NCBI RefSeq assembly: GCF_039614765.1
Contig: NZ_CP154879.1
Location: 2,232,001 to 2,296,000, forward strand
DNA: 64,000 bases
Direction: 5' to 3'
Source of the DNA: Castellaniella sp. MT123
GTDB taxonomy: Bacteria > Pseudomonadota > Gammaproteobacteria > Burkholderiales > Burkholderiaceae_B
Part shown: positions 45,683-54,777 of the stretch, piece after piece
Layout: each line of letters starts with the position of its first letter
How positions within the stretch are numbered: position 1 is the first letter of the stretch
The notes under the pieces: model-generated
Told to the model about the DNA's origin: nothing
Database searches by the model: none
What the model saw: only the letters and a program-made list of their open reading frames with translations
Translations under genes and position numbers: made by a program

Positions 45683-47095
45683 ATGCACGTACACATACTG
45701 GGAATCTGCGGGACGTTCATGGGGGGGCTGGCCCTCATCGCCCGCTCGGCCGGGCACCGGGTCACGGGCTGCGACGCGGGGGTCTACCCGCCGATGAGCA
45801 CCCAACTGCGCGAACAGGGCATCGATCTGTCCGAGGGCTTCGACGCGGACCAGATCGGCCTGGGGGCCGATCTGTACATCATCGGTAACGTGGTCAGCCG
45901 GGGCAATCCGCTGATGGAGGCCATCCTGGACCGTGGGCTGCCCTACATCTCGGGCCCGCAATGGCTGGCCGACCATATCCTGGGTGGCCAGCACGTGCTG
46001 GCCGTGGCCGGCACGCACGGCAAGACGACCACCAGCGCCATGCTGGCCTGGATCTTCGAACACGCCGGCCAGCCCGCGAACTTCCTGATTGGCGGCGTGG
46101 CCCCCGACCTGCGGGTGTCGGCCCGCTATGACGCGCGGCGCACCCATTTCGTCATCGAGGCCGACGAATACGACACGGCCTTCTTCGACAAACGCTCCAA
46201 ATTTGTCCATTACCGGCCCCGCACCGCCATCCTGAACAATCTGGAGTTCGACCACGCCGACATCTTCCCGGACCTGGCGGCCATCGAAACCCAGTTCCAC
46301 CACCTGGTGCGCACCATCCCCGCCAGCGGGCGAATCATCCGTCCGGCCGCCAGCGATGCGCTGGACCGTGTGCTGGACCGAGGCTGCTGGACGCCGGTGG
46401 AAACATTCGGCCCCGAAGGCGTGTGGCGGGCCGAGCCCGACCCGGCCGACGACCGTCGCTGCCGGATCCTGCGCGACGGCCAACCGCAAGGCTGGCTGGA
46501 ATGGTCGCTGGCCGGCCGCCACAACCAGGCCAACGCCCTGGCCGCCCTGGCGGCTGCGCAACACGCCGGTATCCCGGTCCAGGCCGGTCTCGCGGCCCTG
46601 GGCGCCTTTCAGGGTGTGCGCCGGCGGCTGGAACTGCGCGGCACCGTCGGTCGCATCGCCGTGTACGACGATTTCGCGCATCACCCCAGCGCAATCGCGA
46701 CCACGATCGACGGGTTGCGCCGTCGCGTCGGCGCCGGGACGCGGATCCTGGCGGTCATCGAGCCACGCTCGAACACCATGAAGCTGGGTACCATGGCAGC
46801 CCGGCTGCCCGATTCGCTGTCCGCCGCCGACCTGATCTTCTGCTACGGCGAAACGGTGGGCAAACAGGCACTCGGCTGGGATCCAGCCAAGGTTCTCGCC
46901 CCCCTCGGCGACCGTCTTTCCTGGACCGGCGACGACCTGGACGCGTTGATCCAGGCGCTCTGCGCGGCCGCGCGACCAGACGACCATATCCTGATCATGA
47001 GTAATGGCGGCTTCGGCGGCATCCACCAGAAACTGCTCGACGCGCTGGCCCGACGCGGCCCCGACGCGCCACACCGGGCTCCGTCCCCCCACTGA
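45683..47095 (+). CDS. mpl: UDP-N-acetylmuramate:L-alanyl-gamma-D-glutamyl-meso-diaminopimelate ligase
   Basis: 470 residues of the Mur ligase family. The N-terminal domain starts MHVHILGICGTFMGGLALIA. The ATP loop is GTHGKTTTSAMLAW, and EADEYDTAFFDKRSKF and LSNGGF-like MSNGGFGGIH are typical of Mpl. It attaches recycled tripeptide from murein turnover to UDP-MurNAc, complementing anmK, mltD and the M23 peptidase elsewhere in the window. It is divergent from the TlpA-like gene. Confidence 0.97.
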   Translation: MHVHILGICGTFMGGLALIARSAGHRVTGCDAGVYPPMSTQLREQGIDLSEGFDADQIGLGADLYIIGNVVSRGNPLMEAILDRGLPYISGPQWLADHILGGQHVLAVAGTHGKTTTSAMLAWIFEHAGQPANFLIGGVAPDLRVSARYDARRTHFVIEADEYDTAFFDKRSKFVHYRPRTAILNNLEFDHADIFPDLAAIETQFHHLVRTIPASGRIIRPAASDALDRVLDRGCWTPVETFGPEGVWRAEPDPADDRRCRILRDGQPQGWLEWSLAGRHNQANALAALAAAQHAGIPVQAGLAALGAFQGVRRRLELRGTVGRIAVYDDFAHHPSAIATTIDGLRRRVGAGTRILAVIEPRSNTMKLGTMAARLPDSLSAADLIFCYGETVGKQALGWDPAKVLAPLGDRLSWTGDDLDALIQALCAAARPDDHILIMSNGGFGGIHQKLLDALARRGPDAPHRAPSPH

Positions 47096-47112
47096 CCTTC
47101 CGTATCCTTTTC

Positions 47113-48993
47113 ATGCACGTTCTCTACGAAGACGCCGGCAAACTCAAGGCCGAAACCATTTTTTCCGAAGCCGACACCTCGATACAGGTCGAGTCCGCCT
47201 CCGGCAAGCGCAGCAAGATCAAGCGCAACAGTGTGCTGTTCACGTTCGACGCCCCCACCCCAGAGGCCCTGCTGCCGTCGGCCGAAGCGATGGCGGCCAC
47301 GCTGGAGCCCGACTTCCTGTGGGAATTCGCCCCACAAGAAGAGTTCGAGGCGGCCGCCCTGGCGCAGGACTACTTCGGCCATGCGCCGGATGCCGTGGAG
47401 AAGACCGCGTTGATCGTGGCCCTGTCGGCCGCTCCGGCCTACTTCCATCGGCGCGGCCGCGGCACATTCCGGCCCGCTCCGCCGGACATCTTGAAGGCCG
47501 CCCTGGCGGCGATCGAGAAGAAACGCCTGCAGGCGGAACAGCAGCAACAATGGACCGAATCGCTGGTGGCCGGCCAGTTGCCCGAAGCGCTCAGGGCTGC
47601 GGCGCCGACATTCCTGGACCATCCGGACAAGAACACCCTGGAATGGAAAGCCTTCGACGCCGCCGTGCAGCAGTTGGGCGAAAGCCCCGAAAGGCTGCTG
47701 CTGTCGCTGGGCGTCTGGCCCAACCAGCTGGCGATGATGCGCGCGCGTTTCCTGGCCGAGCATTTCCCGAAAGGCACGCAATGGCCTCCGGTCGCCGTGG
47801 AAGACTGGGGCGCCGACCTGCCGCAGGCCGACGTGGAAGCCTATTCCGTGGACGATTCCAGCACGATCGAGATCGACGACGCACTGTCGGTCACGCAGCC
47901 GGATGCCGAAACGATCCGGGTCGGCATCCATATCGCCGCGCCAGCCCTGGCGGCGCCACGCGGCAGCGCCTTCGACGACATGGCCCGCAGCCGCATGTCC
48001 ACTGTCTACATGCCGGGCGACAAGATCCCCATGCTGCCGCGCGAGCTGATCGCCGCCTTCTCGCTGGACGAGGGTCAATGGCGCCCGGCCCTGTCCCTGT
48101 ACGTGACCGGGCGGCTGGCGGACGGCGAGATCCTGGCCACGGAAACCCGGCTCGAGCGCATCCGCGTCACAGCCAACCTGCGCCATGACCGTCTGGGCGA
48201 CAGCATCACCGAAACGGCGCTGGCGGATCCGCAGGCCCCCGTACCCTACGCCCACTGGCTGCGCCCCCTGTGGCAGTTCGCCCAGCGGCTGTGCGCCATC
48301 CGCGACCGCGCCCGGGGAAAACCGGAAAACAACGACCGCATCGAATACAGCTTCGAACTGGACGGCCCGGCGGACGACCCGGACTCGGTCATCCGCCTGA
48401 TCCCGCGCCAGCGCAACGCACCGCTGGAGCGGCTGGTGGCCGAATACATGATCCTGACCAACACGCAGTGGGGCGCGCTGCTGGCGCGCCATGGCGTGCC
48501 TGGCATCTACCGCTCGCAGCAGATGGGCCGCACACGCATGTCGACCCAGGCGCTGCCGCATGAATCCATCGCGGTGTCGCAATACGTCTGGTCTACCTCG
48601 CCCCTGCGCCGCTACGTCGATCTGATCAATCAGGGGCAGATCATGGCCGCGGCGGAACACGGCGTTTCGGCGCGGCTGGTGGCGCCCTTCAAGCCGAAGG
48701 ATGCCGACCTCTATGCCCTGATCGGCGCATTCGATTCGCAATACACGCTGTGGGGCGAATTCCAGTCCTCGATGGAACGGTACTGGTGCATCCGCTGGCT
48801 GCAACAGCAAGGCATCAGGGAAGTCCGGGCCCACGTCCTGCGCGAAAATCTCGTGCGCCTGGCCTGCGCCCCATTGGTCACTCGCATCAACGGCCTGCCC
48901 GCGTTCGAGCGAGGCCAGGAAATCACCCTGGACATCCTGGGCTACGATGACCTGGGACTGGACATCGAGTGCCGCCTGCGCGAGGCTCCCTGA
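47113..48993 (+). CDS. RNB-domain exoribonuclease (RNase II/VacB family)
   Basis: 626 residues. The RNB catalytic domain begins near residue 250 with VDDSSTIEIDDALSV, whose aspartates bind magnesium. It continues with SRMSTVYMPGDKIPMLP and STSPLRRYVDLINQGQI. An N-terminal OB-like region is present, and the C-terminus is short compared with RNase R (no obvious long basic tail). It degrades RNA 3' to 5'. It follows mpl by 17 nt; the next gene starts 5 nt after its stop. Confidence 0.92.
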   Translation: MHVLYEDAGKLKAETIFSEADTSIQVESASGKRSKIKRNSVLFTFDAPTPEALLPSAEAMAATLEPDFLWEFAPQEEFEAAALAQDYFGHAPDAVEKTALIVALSAAPAYFHRRGRGTFRPAPPDILKAALAAIEKKRLQAEQQQQWTESLVAGQLPEALRAAAPTFLDHPDKNTLEWKAFDAAVQQLGESPERLLLSLGVWPNQLAMMRARFLAEHFPKGTQWPPVAVEDWGADLPQADVEAYSVDDSSTIEIDDALSVTQPDAETIRVGIHIAAPALAAPRGSAFDDMARSRMSTVYMPGDKIPMLPRELIAAFSLDEGQWRPALSLYVTGRLADGEILATETRLERIRVTANLRHDRLGDSITETALADPQAPVPYAHWLRPLWQFAQRLCAIRDRARGKPENNDRIEYSFELDGPADDPDSVIRLIPRQRNAPLERLVAEYMILTNTQWGALLARHGVPGIYRSQQMGRTRMSTQALPHESIAVSQYVWSTSPLRRYVDLINQGQIMAAAEHGVSARLVAPFKPKDADLYALIGAFDSQYTLWGEFQSSMERYWCIRWLQQQGIREVRAHVLRENLVRLACAPLVTRINGLPAFERGQEITLDILGYDDLGLDIECRLREAP

Positions 48994-48998
48994 ACGAC

Positions 48999-49889
48999 AT
49001 GACACAGCCGGCGAACCCCCTGTCGCTGCAACTGCTGGAAACCCGCCACGAAGGCCGCAGCCGCATGGCGCTCGCCCTGCTGCTGTCGCTCTGCGTCCAT
49101 GCCCTGCTGCTGGCCTGGCACGCCACCCATCCAACCCCGCAGCCTCAGGAATCCAGCCTGGAGATCACGCTGGTCAACAGCCGCAGCGACCAACCGCCAC
49201 TGCGCCCCCAGGCACTCGCGCAGCAAAACTTGGACGGCGGCGGTGAGCAGCCCAAGGGCATGGCGGCTTCGCCGCTGCCGCGCACCACCGAGGACAGCGC
49301 CGACGAAACCGTCCTGGAAGCACTGCGACGCCGTCAAGCCGAACTGGAGGCGGAACAGCGCCGCTTGCTCACGCAACTGGAGGCCCGGGACACAGTGCCT
49401 CAGGCCAGCCCGGCGCCGGAACTGCTGGGACAAAGCACCGAACCGGGCCAGGACGACCGCCAGCAGGACAGCCTGGTGCTCAGCGCCCGTATCGCCGCGC
49501 TGAAGGAACGGATCGAACGCTATAACGCCCAACCCAGGCAAACCTTTGTCGCACCGTCCACCCAGGCCGCCGACTACGCCGAATACGTCGAAGCCTGGCG
49601 CAAGCGCATCGAATTGATCGGCACCCAGCACTATCCGCCGGAAGCACGTGGGAAGATCTATGGCGACTTGCAACTGACGGTCTACATCCGCCGCGACGGG
49701 CAGCTGGATCACCTGGAATTCGACCATCCGTCCAGCCAGGCCATTCTGAACAGCGCGGCCCGCCGCATCATCGAACTGGCAGCCCCATTCCCGCCACTGC
49801 CGCCCAAAGTGGCCGAGCGCACCGACATTCTGGCGATCACCCGGACCTGGCATTTCACACACGCGGGGCTGGACACGGAGTCGCCATGA
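48999..49889 (+). CDS. Energy transducer TonB-family protein
   Basis: 296 residues. One N-terminal membrane anchor (LALLLSLCVHALLLAWHA) is followed by a charged, partly coiled-coil spacer (LRRRQAELEAEQRRLLTQLE) and a C-terminal TonB domain (HYPPEARGKIYGDLQLTVYIRRDGQLDHLEF). It lacks the long Pro-Lys/Pro-Glu repeat of classical TonB. No exbB or exbD is nearby, so it may serve a housekeeping envelope role. The start was trimmed ten codons to MTQPANP. Its stop overlaps mtgA. Confidence 0.85.
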   Translation: MTQPANPLSLQLLETRHEGRSRMALALLLSLCVHALLLAWHATHPTPQPQESSLEITLVNSRSDQPPLRPQALAQQNLDGGGEQPKGMAASPLPRTTEDSADETVLEALRRRQAELEAEQRRLLTQLEARDTVPQASPAPELLGQSTEPGQDDRQQDSLVLSARIAALKERIERYNAQPRQTFVAPSTQAADYAEYVEAWRKRIELIGTQHYPPEARGKIYGDLQLTVYIRRDGQLDHLEFDHPSSQAILNSAARRIIELAAPFPPLPPKVAERTDILAITRTWHFTHAGLDTESP

Positions 49890-50590
49890 GGCTGCGCTCG
49901 CTGGCTGCCTTTGCCGTGCTGCTGATCCTGTGCGCCGGGTTTCTGTACGAGATCGGCCTGTTCGGCATGGTGGTCTGGTTCAACTACCGCAACCCGGCCA
50001 ATACGCCGGTCATGCAGGCAACCCTGGCCTCTTTGCGAGCCCATGACCCAAACGCCCACCTGACCCACGAGTGGGTCCCTTATGCCGGCATCAGTGTCAA
50101 CCTGAAGCGCGCGGTGATCGCCTCCGAGGATTCCAGCTTCGTCGAGCATGACGGCGTGGAATGGGATTCCATCCGCAAGGCCTGGCGCTACAACCAGCGC
50201 CAGGAGGAACTGGGCCGGTCGCGCCGGCGCGGTGGCTCCACCATCACCCAACAACTGGCGAAAAATCTGTTCCTGTCGAATTCGCGCAATTACCTGCGCA
50301 AGGGCCAGGAACTGATCCTGACCTACATGATCGAAGGGGTCATGAGCAAACGACGGATCCTGGAGCTCTACCTGAACATCGCCCAGTGGGGCGAGTCCAC
50401 CTTTGGTGCACAGGCCGCCGCCCGGCACTACTTTCGCACGGACGCGGCGCGGCTGACCACCGGCCAGGCCGCCGAACTGGCCTCCATGCTGCCCAATCCA
50501 GCCTACTACGACCAGCACGGCGCCACCGCCTACCTGCGTTCCCACACCGCCACCGTGCTCGCCCGCATGCGGCTGGTCGAAGTGCCCTGA
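49886..50590 (+). CDS. mtgA: Monofunctional biosynthetic peptidoglycan transglycosylase
   Basis: 234 residues: an N-terminal membrane anchor (FAVLLILCAGFLYEIGLF) and a GT51 domain. The catalytic glutamate is in VIASEDSSFVEHDGVEW and the second motif is RRGGSTITQQLAKNLFLS. It polymerises lipid II into glycan strands. Start overlaps the TonB-like gene by four bases. In several related genomes aroE lies directly upstream of mtgA; it is missing here. Confidence 0.96.
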   Translation: MRLRSLAAFAVLLILCAGFLYEIGLFGMVVWFNYRNPANTPVMQATLASLRAHDPNAHLTHEWVPYAGISVNLKRAVIASEDSSFVEHDGVEWDSIRKAWRYNQRQEELGRSRRRGGSTITQQLAKNLFLSNSRNYLRKGQELILTYMIEGVMSKRRILELYLNIAQWGESTFGAQAAARHYFRTDAARLTTGQAAELASMLPNPAYYDQHGATAYLRSHTATVLARMRLVEVP

Positions 50591-50632
50591 GCAGATCAGA
50601 GTACTATTGAAGTTTTCACTGCAGTTTCAGCC

Positions 50633-51808
50633 ATGCGCACGGCCCGACGCTATCTTGCCCGCGAAATCTATCGCTCGACCACAGTCGTGCTGGTGGCGCT
50701 CGTGGGTCTGTTCATGTTCTTCGCCCTGATCGAAGGCCTGGACAAAGTCGGCGAACGTCTGACCCTGCTGAACCTGTTCTACCTGCAGGCCCTGGATCTG
50801 CCCAACCATCTGTATGAGCTGCTGCCCATCGGTTTGCTGATCGGCGCGGTGCTAGCGCTTGCCGGCCTGGCCCAGCGCAACGAACTGACCATCCTGCGAG
50901 CCTCGGGCGTAAGCGGCCTGAAGCTGCTGGGCGCCTTGTGGCTGATTACCATCCCGTTGGTCCTGGGGGCCTATATCCTGTCGGAATACATTACGCCGGC
51001 GGCCGAACTGAAGGGCAGCGAATCGCGTCTCGCGTTGCTGGGCCGCACCGACGGAGGGCGCCTGTCCAGCGGCTACTGGTTCAAGGAAACCGACCCGCAG
51101 GGCGGCACCCGCATCATCAACATCCAGCAGCTCACGGGCCAGGGGCAGGTCCGGGGAATCGTTCTGTACGAATTCCGGCCCGACGACACACTGCTGGACT
51201 ATGTCCAGGCCGACAGCGGTCAGTTCGAACAAGGCCGACTCATCCTGCACGGACTGACGGAAACACACATCCAGCCGCAGTCGGCCAGCGCGCTCGCGGA
51301 TGCCCGGGTCCCGAAGGCGCCGATCACCGAAGTGATCCACCTCGAGAACCGCGACATCCCCACCTCGCTGACGCCGGAACGCCTTATCGCCCGTATCCTG
51401 ACGCCGGAGCGCATGGCGATCACGGACCTGCTGGATTACATTCAGTACCTGAAGAAGAACCACCTGCAGACCGACCGCCAGCAAATCGCGCTGTGGCGCA
51501 AAATTGCCTACCCTTTCACGCTGCTGGTGATGATGACCATCGCCACCCCGATCGGTTTCATGCAGACCCGCCGGGGCGGGGTCGGCCCCAAGGTCTTTCT
51601 GGGCATCATCCTGGGCGTGGGCTTTTTCATGCTGAATCAACTGGCCCTGAACGCCGGGATGCTGGGTGACTGGCCGCCCTGGGCCACGGCGCTGGTACCC
51701 AGCCTGGTGGGCCTGGTGCTGGCACTGACGGCGCTGATGGCGATGGAACACCGCCATCCCCTATCCCTCTGGCTGCGCCAGCGCCGTCTGGAACAAAGTC
51801 CCACATGA
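50633..51808 (+). CDS. lptG: LPS export ABC transporter permease LptG
   Basis: A 391-residue inner-membrane protein with six predicted helices, three on each side of a large periplasmic domain (about residues 125-280). RTARRYLAREIYRSTTVVLVAL, RNELTILRASGVSGLKLL and IGFMQTRRGGVGPKVFLGIILG are family-typical, the last favouring LptG over LptF. With LptF and LptB it extracts lipopolysaccharide from the inner membrane. No lptF is adjacent. Its stop overlaps the apaH start. Confidence 0.9.
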   Translation: MRTARRYLAREIYRSTTVVLVALVGLFMFFALIEGLDKVGERLTLLNLFYLQALDLPNHLYELLPIGLLIGAVLALAGLAQRNELTILRASGVSGLKLLGALWLITIPLVLGAYILSEYITPAAELKGSESRLALLGRTDGGRLSSGYWFKETDPQGGTRIINIQQLTGQGQVRGIVLYEFRPDDTLLDYVQADSGQFEQGRLILHGLTETHIQPQSASALADARVPKAPITEVIHLENRDIPTSLTPERLIARILTPERMAITDLLDYIQYLKKNHLQTDRQQIALWRKIAYPFTLLVMMTIATPIGFMQTRRGGVGPKVFLGIILGVGFFMLNQLALNAGMLGDWPPWATALVPSLVGLVLALTALMAMEHRHPLSLWLRQRRLEQSPT

Positions 51809-52620
51809 GCCGCGACGTCTGGGTCATCGGGGACGTCCAGGGCTGCGCGGGTGCCCTGCGCGCCCTGCTGGCCCATCCGGAACTCGCAACCCCCGACACG
51901 GAACTCTGGTTTGCCGGCGACCTGGTCAACCGCGGCCCGGACTCGCTGGGCGCCCTGCGCCTGATCCGGGGCCTGGGCGCGCGTGCGCGCGTCATCCTGG
52001 GCAACCACGACCTGCACCTGCTGGCGGTGGTTGCGGGAGTGCGCAAGCCGGGCAAATCCGACACCTTCCAGGACGTCCTGAACGCGCCCGACAGGGCCGC
52101 GCTGATCGACTGGCTACGCCATCTGCCGTTGATGGTGCGCGACCAGGGGCACGTCATGGTCCACGCGGGAATCCTGCCCGCGTGGACGCTAGATCAGGCG
52201 CAGGCGCTGGCCAGAGAAATCGAAACCGCGCTGCGGCAGCCCGACTGGCACGGCGCCATGCACGATCTGTACGGCGAGGAACCGCTGCAATGGGACGATG
52301 CGCTGCAAGGCCCGGACCGCATGCGCGTGATCGTCAATGCCTTGACCCGCATGCGGGTCTGCCACGTCGAGGACGGGCGCATGGACTTCCTCCACAAGGG
52401 GGAACCCTATGCGGCCCCGGGCCTGCTGCCCTGGTTCGAACTGCCCGGGCGCCGCGACCCCGCCGAGACGATCGTCTTCGGCCACTGGTCGGCCCTGGGA
52501 CTGTGCATCCGTTCCGACACTATCTGCCTGGATACCGGCTGCGTCTGGGGGCGGTCGCTGACCGCTCTGCGCCTGCGCGACCACCGTATCATCCAGCACA
52601 ACTGCACGACTTGCCGCTGA
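51805..52620 (+). CDS. apaH: Bis(5'-nucleosyl)-tetraphosphatase, symmetrical
   Basis: 271 residues of the calcineurin-like phosphoesterase family. Metal motifs are VIGDVQGCAGALRALL, WFAGDLVNRGPDSLG and ILGNHDLHLLA, and FGHWSALG completes the ApaH set. It splits Ap4A into two ADP and also removes Np4 caps from RNA. Start overlaps lptG (ATGA). It converges on plsC with only 4 nt between stops. Confidence 0.96.
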   Translation: MSRDVWVIGDVQGCAGALRALLAHPELATPDTELWFAGDLVNRGPDSLGALRLIRGLGARARVILGNHDLHLLAVVAGVRKPGKSDTFQDVLNAPDRAALIDWLRHLPLMVRDQGHVMVHAGILPAWTLDQAQALAREIETALRQPDWHGAMHDLYGEEPLQWDDALQGPDRMRVIVNALTRMRVCHVEDGRMDFLHKGEPYAAPGLLPWFELPGRRDPAETIVFGHWSALGLCIRSDTICLDTGCVWGRSLTALRLRDHRIIQHNCTTCR

Positions 52621-52624
52621 AGTC

Positions 52625-53365
52625 TCAGCCGACCACCGCCCGACGGACGGCCGCATGTGAACGCTGGGCCGCCTCAGCCCGGTCGAGTCCATCCCCGGAC
52701 AGGATTACCGGCAGGAATTCGCATTCCACCGACACCCCCCTGGCCCTGAACAGAAACCACATATTGGCCACCAACGTCTGCTCGCCGACAAAGGCCAGTT
52801 CCGGTGCGTGGCGTCCTCGCCTCAGGAACCGCAAGGCCACAGGCTGTATCGGCACACCCGCCCGCACGGCCGCTTCGAACAGACCTGCGTGAAAGTTTCG
52901 CACGTCCGATCCGTCGGTCGTCGTGCCCTCGGGAAACAGGCCGACCGCGTCACCGCATCCGAAGCAATCCGCCATCTGACGTCCCGCCTCGCGCACTGCA
53001 TGACGATGATGACGGTCGATAAACAGAGTCCCGGCCCAGGCCACCAGCTGGCCGATCACCGGCCAACGCCGGACGTCGCTCTTCGCGATGAAGGACGTCG
53101 TGCGCACGCTATTGAGCACGAAGATATCGACCCACGAGATGTGGTTGGAGACCCACAACACCGCACCCTGGTGCACAGGCTGGCCCAACGGGCGGACCCG
53201 CACGCCGCACAACGCCATCAGGACACGGGACCACGCCCCGACCAGCCTGCGACGCCCACGGCGGCTCAGTGGGGGAAACACCAGCAGTTCGGTCAGCAGA
53301 CCCAGCAGGATCCAGACCGAGACCAACAGAAAGCGAAACAGGAACAGCAACGGCGCCACAGGCAT
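52625..53365 (-). CDS. plsC: 1-acyl-sn-glycerol-3-phosphate acyltransferase (PlsC family)
   Basis: 246 residues with an N-terminal membrane segment (LLFLFRFLLVSVWILLGLL). The acyltransferase motif I is SNHISWVD (His75, Asp80), and FPEGTTTDG gives motif III. It makes phosphatidic acid, or in some relatives acylates ornithine lipids; the choice is not clear from sequence. The start at MPVAPLL was chosen over a longer frame that reaches into the space before ruvX. It follows the algH-ruvX pair on the same strand. Confidence 0.87.
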   Translation of the reverse strand: MPVAPLLFLFRFLLVSVWILLGLLTELLVFPPLSRRGRRRLVGAWSRVLMALCGVRVRPLGQPVHQGAVLWVSNHISWVDIFVLNSVRTTSFIAKSDVRRWPVIGQLVAWAGTLFIDRHHRHAVREAGRQMADCFGCGDAVGLFPEGTTTDGSDVRNFHAGLFEAAVRAGVPIQPVALRFLRRGRHAPELAFVGEQTLVANMWFLFRARGVSVECEFLPVILSGDGLDRAEAAQRSHAAVRRAVVG

Positions 53366-53464
53366 CCCCAGACCCGGCCAGTCCGGGCAACGCCGCCCAT
53401 CATACTCGGAGCGGCCCACCGACCGAGGATTGCGAGGATCAAGGAACCCGGCCTGGCCCACCGG

Positions 53465-53863
53465 TCACGAGCCGGCCCGATCCAGGTAGCGTTGCAGGAT
53501 GACGGCGGCCGCCATGGCGTCGTCGGCCGCATGGGTACCCAGGATACGCTGGGCTTCGAGGCTGGAGCCGCGTTCGTCGACCAGCTCGACGCGCAGCCTG
53601 AAGCGCCCCTCGAGCTGGTGAGCGAAGCGGCGGCTGTGCTGTGAAGCCGGCTGTTCGCCGCCATCGAGCGTCAGTGGCAACCCCACCACGACCCGTTCCG
53701 GCTGCCATTCGGCCAGCAGGGCGGCAACCTGATCGAAGCGCTGCTGGCGTGTTTCGGACGTCAGGATGCAGAGCGGCCGGGCCTGACCCGTTAGGGTGTT
53801 TCCCAGCGCCACGCCGATCTTCTTCAGCCCGAAATCGAACGCCAGCAGGATTTCTTCAGGCAT
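53465..53863 (-). CDS. ruvX: Putative pre-16S rRNA nuclease / Holliday-junction-resolvase-like YqgF
   Basis: 132 residues of RNase H fold starting LLAFDFGLKKIGVALGNTLT, with the catalytic aspartate in FDFG. VVGLPLTLDG and VDERGSSLEA provide the other conserved acids. The E. coli homologue trims the 5' end of 16S rRNA precursor. It overlaps algH by 8 nt; this pair is widely conserved. Confidence 0.95.
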   Translation of the reverse strand: MPEEILLAFDFGLKKIGVALGNTLTGQARPLCILTSETRQQRFDQVAALLAEWQPERVVVGLPLTLDGGEQPASQHSRRFAHQLEGRFRLRVELVDERGSSLEAQRILGTHAADDAMAAAVILQRYLDRAGS

Positions 53864-54452
53864 GTCCCACGTCGCCGGTCAGCATGGACGGGTGAATGCC
53901 CAGCTGGGCCAGCGCCGCATCGTAGCGTTGATCGGCCGGTGTTTCGAAGAGGATCTCGTTGGACGAGAGCACGTTCAGCCAGGCGTTGCGGGCCAGTTCG
54001 TCCTCGAGTTGGCCGGCCCCCCAGCCTGCGTAGCCCAGCGTCACCAGCAGATGCGCGGGCCCGTGGCCGGCGGCGACATCCTGCAGGACGTCGCGCGACG
54101 TGGTGAGTGCCACATCCTCGCCCAACGGGATGCTGGAGCTATATTCCCCGCGCGGCACGTGCAGCACAAAGCCCCGGTCCGTTTGCACCGGGCCACCGAA
54201 GAAGACGGGTGCTTCGCGCACCGGACCGATTTCCAGCGACAAGGGCAGATCGATGCGCTGCAGCAGGTCGCCGACGGTGAGATCCGTGGGACGATTGATG
54301 ACCAGGCCCAGCGCGCCGTGTTCGGTGTGTTCGCACACATAGATCACGGTATTGGCGAGATCGCCCGAGACCATGCCCGGCATCGCCAGCAGGAACTGTC
54401 GGGACAGATCGATACGCGAGCGGGTATCGGAAGCATGCGGTTCTGTCGTCAT
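53856..54452 (-). CDS. algH: AlgH/YqgE (UPF0301) family protein
   Basis: 198 residues with the UPF0301 blocks SRQFLLAMPGMVSGDLANTVIYVCEHTEHGALGLVINRP and GYAGWGAGQLEDELARNAWL. Family members were first tied to alginate regulation in Pseudomonas, but the biochemical role is unknown. AGGGG lies seven bases before the chosen ATG; the longest frame starts eleven codons earlier with no site. It leads the algH-ruvX-plsC run. Confidence 0.93.
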   Translation of the reverse strand: MTTEPHASDTRSRIDLSRQFLLAMPGMVSGDLANTVIYVCEHTEHGALGLVINRPTDLTVGDLLQRIDLPLSLEIGPVREAPVFFGGPVQTDRGFVLHVPRGEYSSSIPLGEDVALTTSRDVLQDVAAGHGPAHLLVTLGYAGWGAGQLEDELARNAWLNVLSSNEILFETPADQRYDAALAQLGIHPSMLTGDVGHA

Positions 54453-54497
54453 GGCAATCCCCTGAAATCCGGCCATCCGGCCCATGCTTCTAGATTA

Positions 54498-54662
54498 TCA
54501 GATCTCGATCAGTTCGAAGTCTTCCTTGCGCGCGCCACATTCCGGGCACACCCAGTTGGGAGGCACGTCTTCCCAGCGGGTGCCGGGCGCGATCCCGTCT
54601 TCCGGGAAGCCGGCCGCTTCGTCATAGATCCAGCCGCAAATCAGACACATCCAGGTCCGCAT
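54498..54662 (-). CDS. Rubredoxin
   Basis: A 54-residue protein: MRTWMCLICGWIYDEAAGFPEDG and a second half with PPNWVCPECGARKEDFELIEI. The CxxCG pairs (Cys6/Cys9 and Cys39/Cys42) are the four ligands of a mononuclear iron site, and the spacing and length are exactly those of rubredoxin. It shuttles electrons, often to alkane or aromatic oxygenases or oxidative-stress enzymes. No partner reductase is nearby. It is divergent from the ThiD-like gene and its stop lies 45 nt from the algH start. The short length makes it easy to miss. Confidence 0.95.
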   Translation of the reverse strand: MRTWMCLICGWIYDEAAGFPEDGIAPGTRWEDVPPNWVCPECGARKEDFELIEI

Positions 54663-54777
54663 ACCGATTCAAACCCCGTTCACCGCGCCCGCCGACCTGC
54701 CGACGGGCCGCATCCATTAGAATGGATGCCATAGTACTCAATCCGCCGGCCCCACCGCCGGCTCGTCGTCCACACGC

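Noticed and set aside
46843-49134. 763-codon open frame on the minus strand over mpl, the RNB gene and the TonB-like gene
   Set aside because: It is antisense to three well-supported genes, has no family similarity and is a GC-driven mirror of the real frames.
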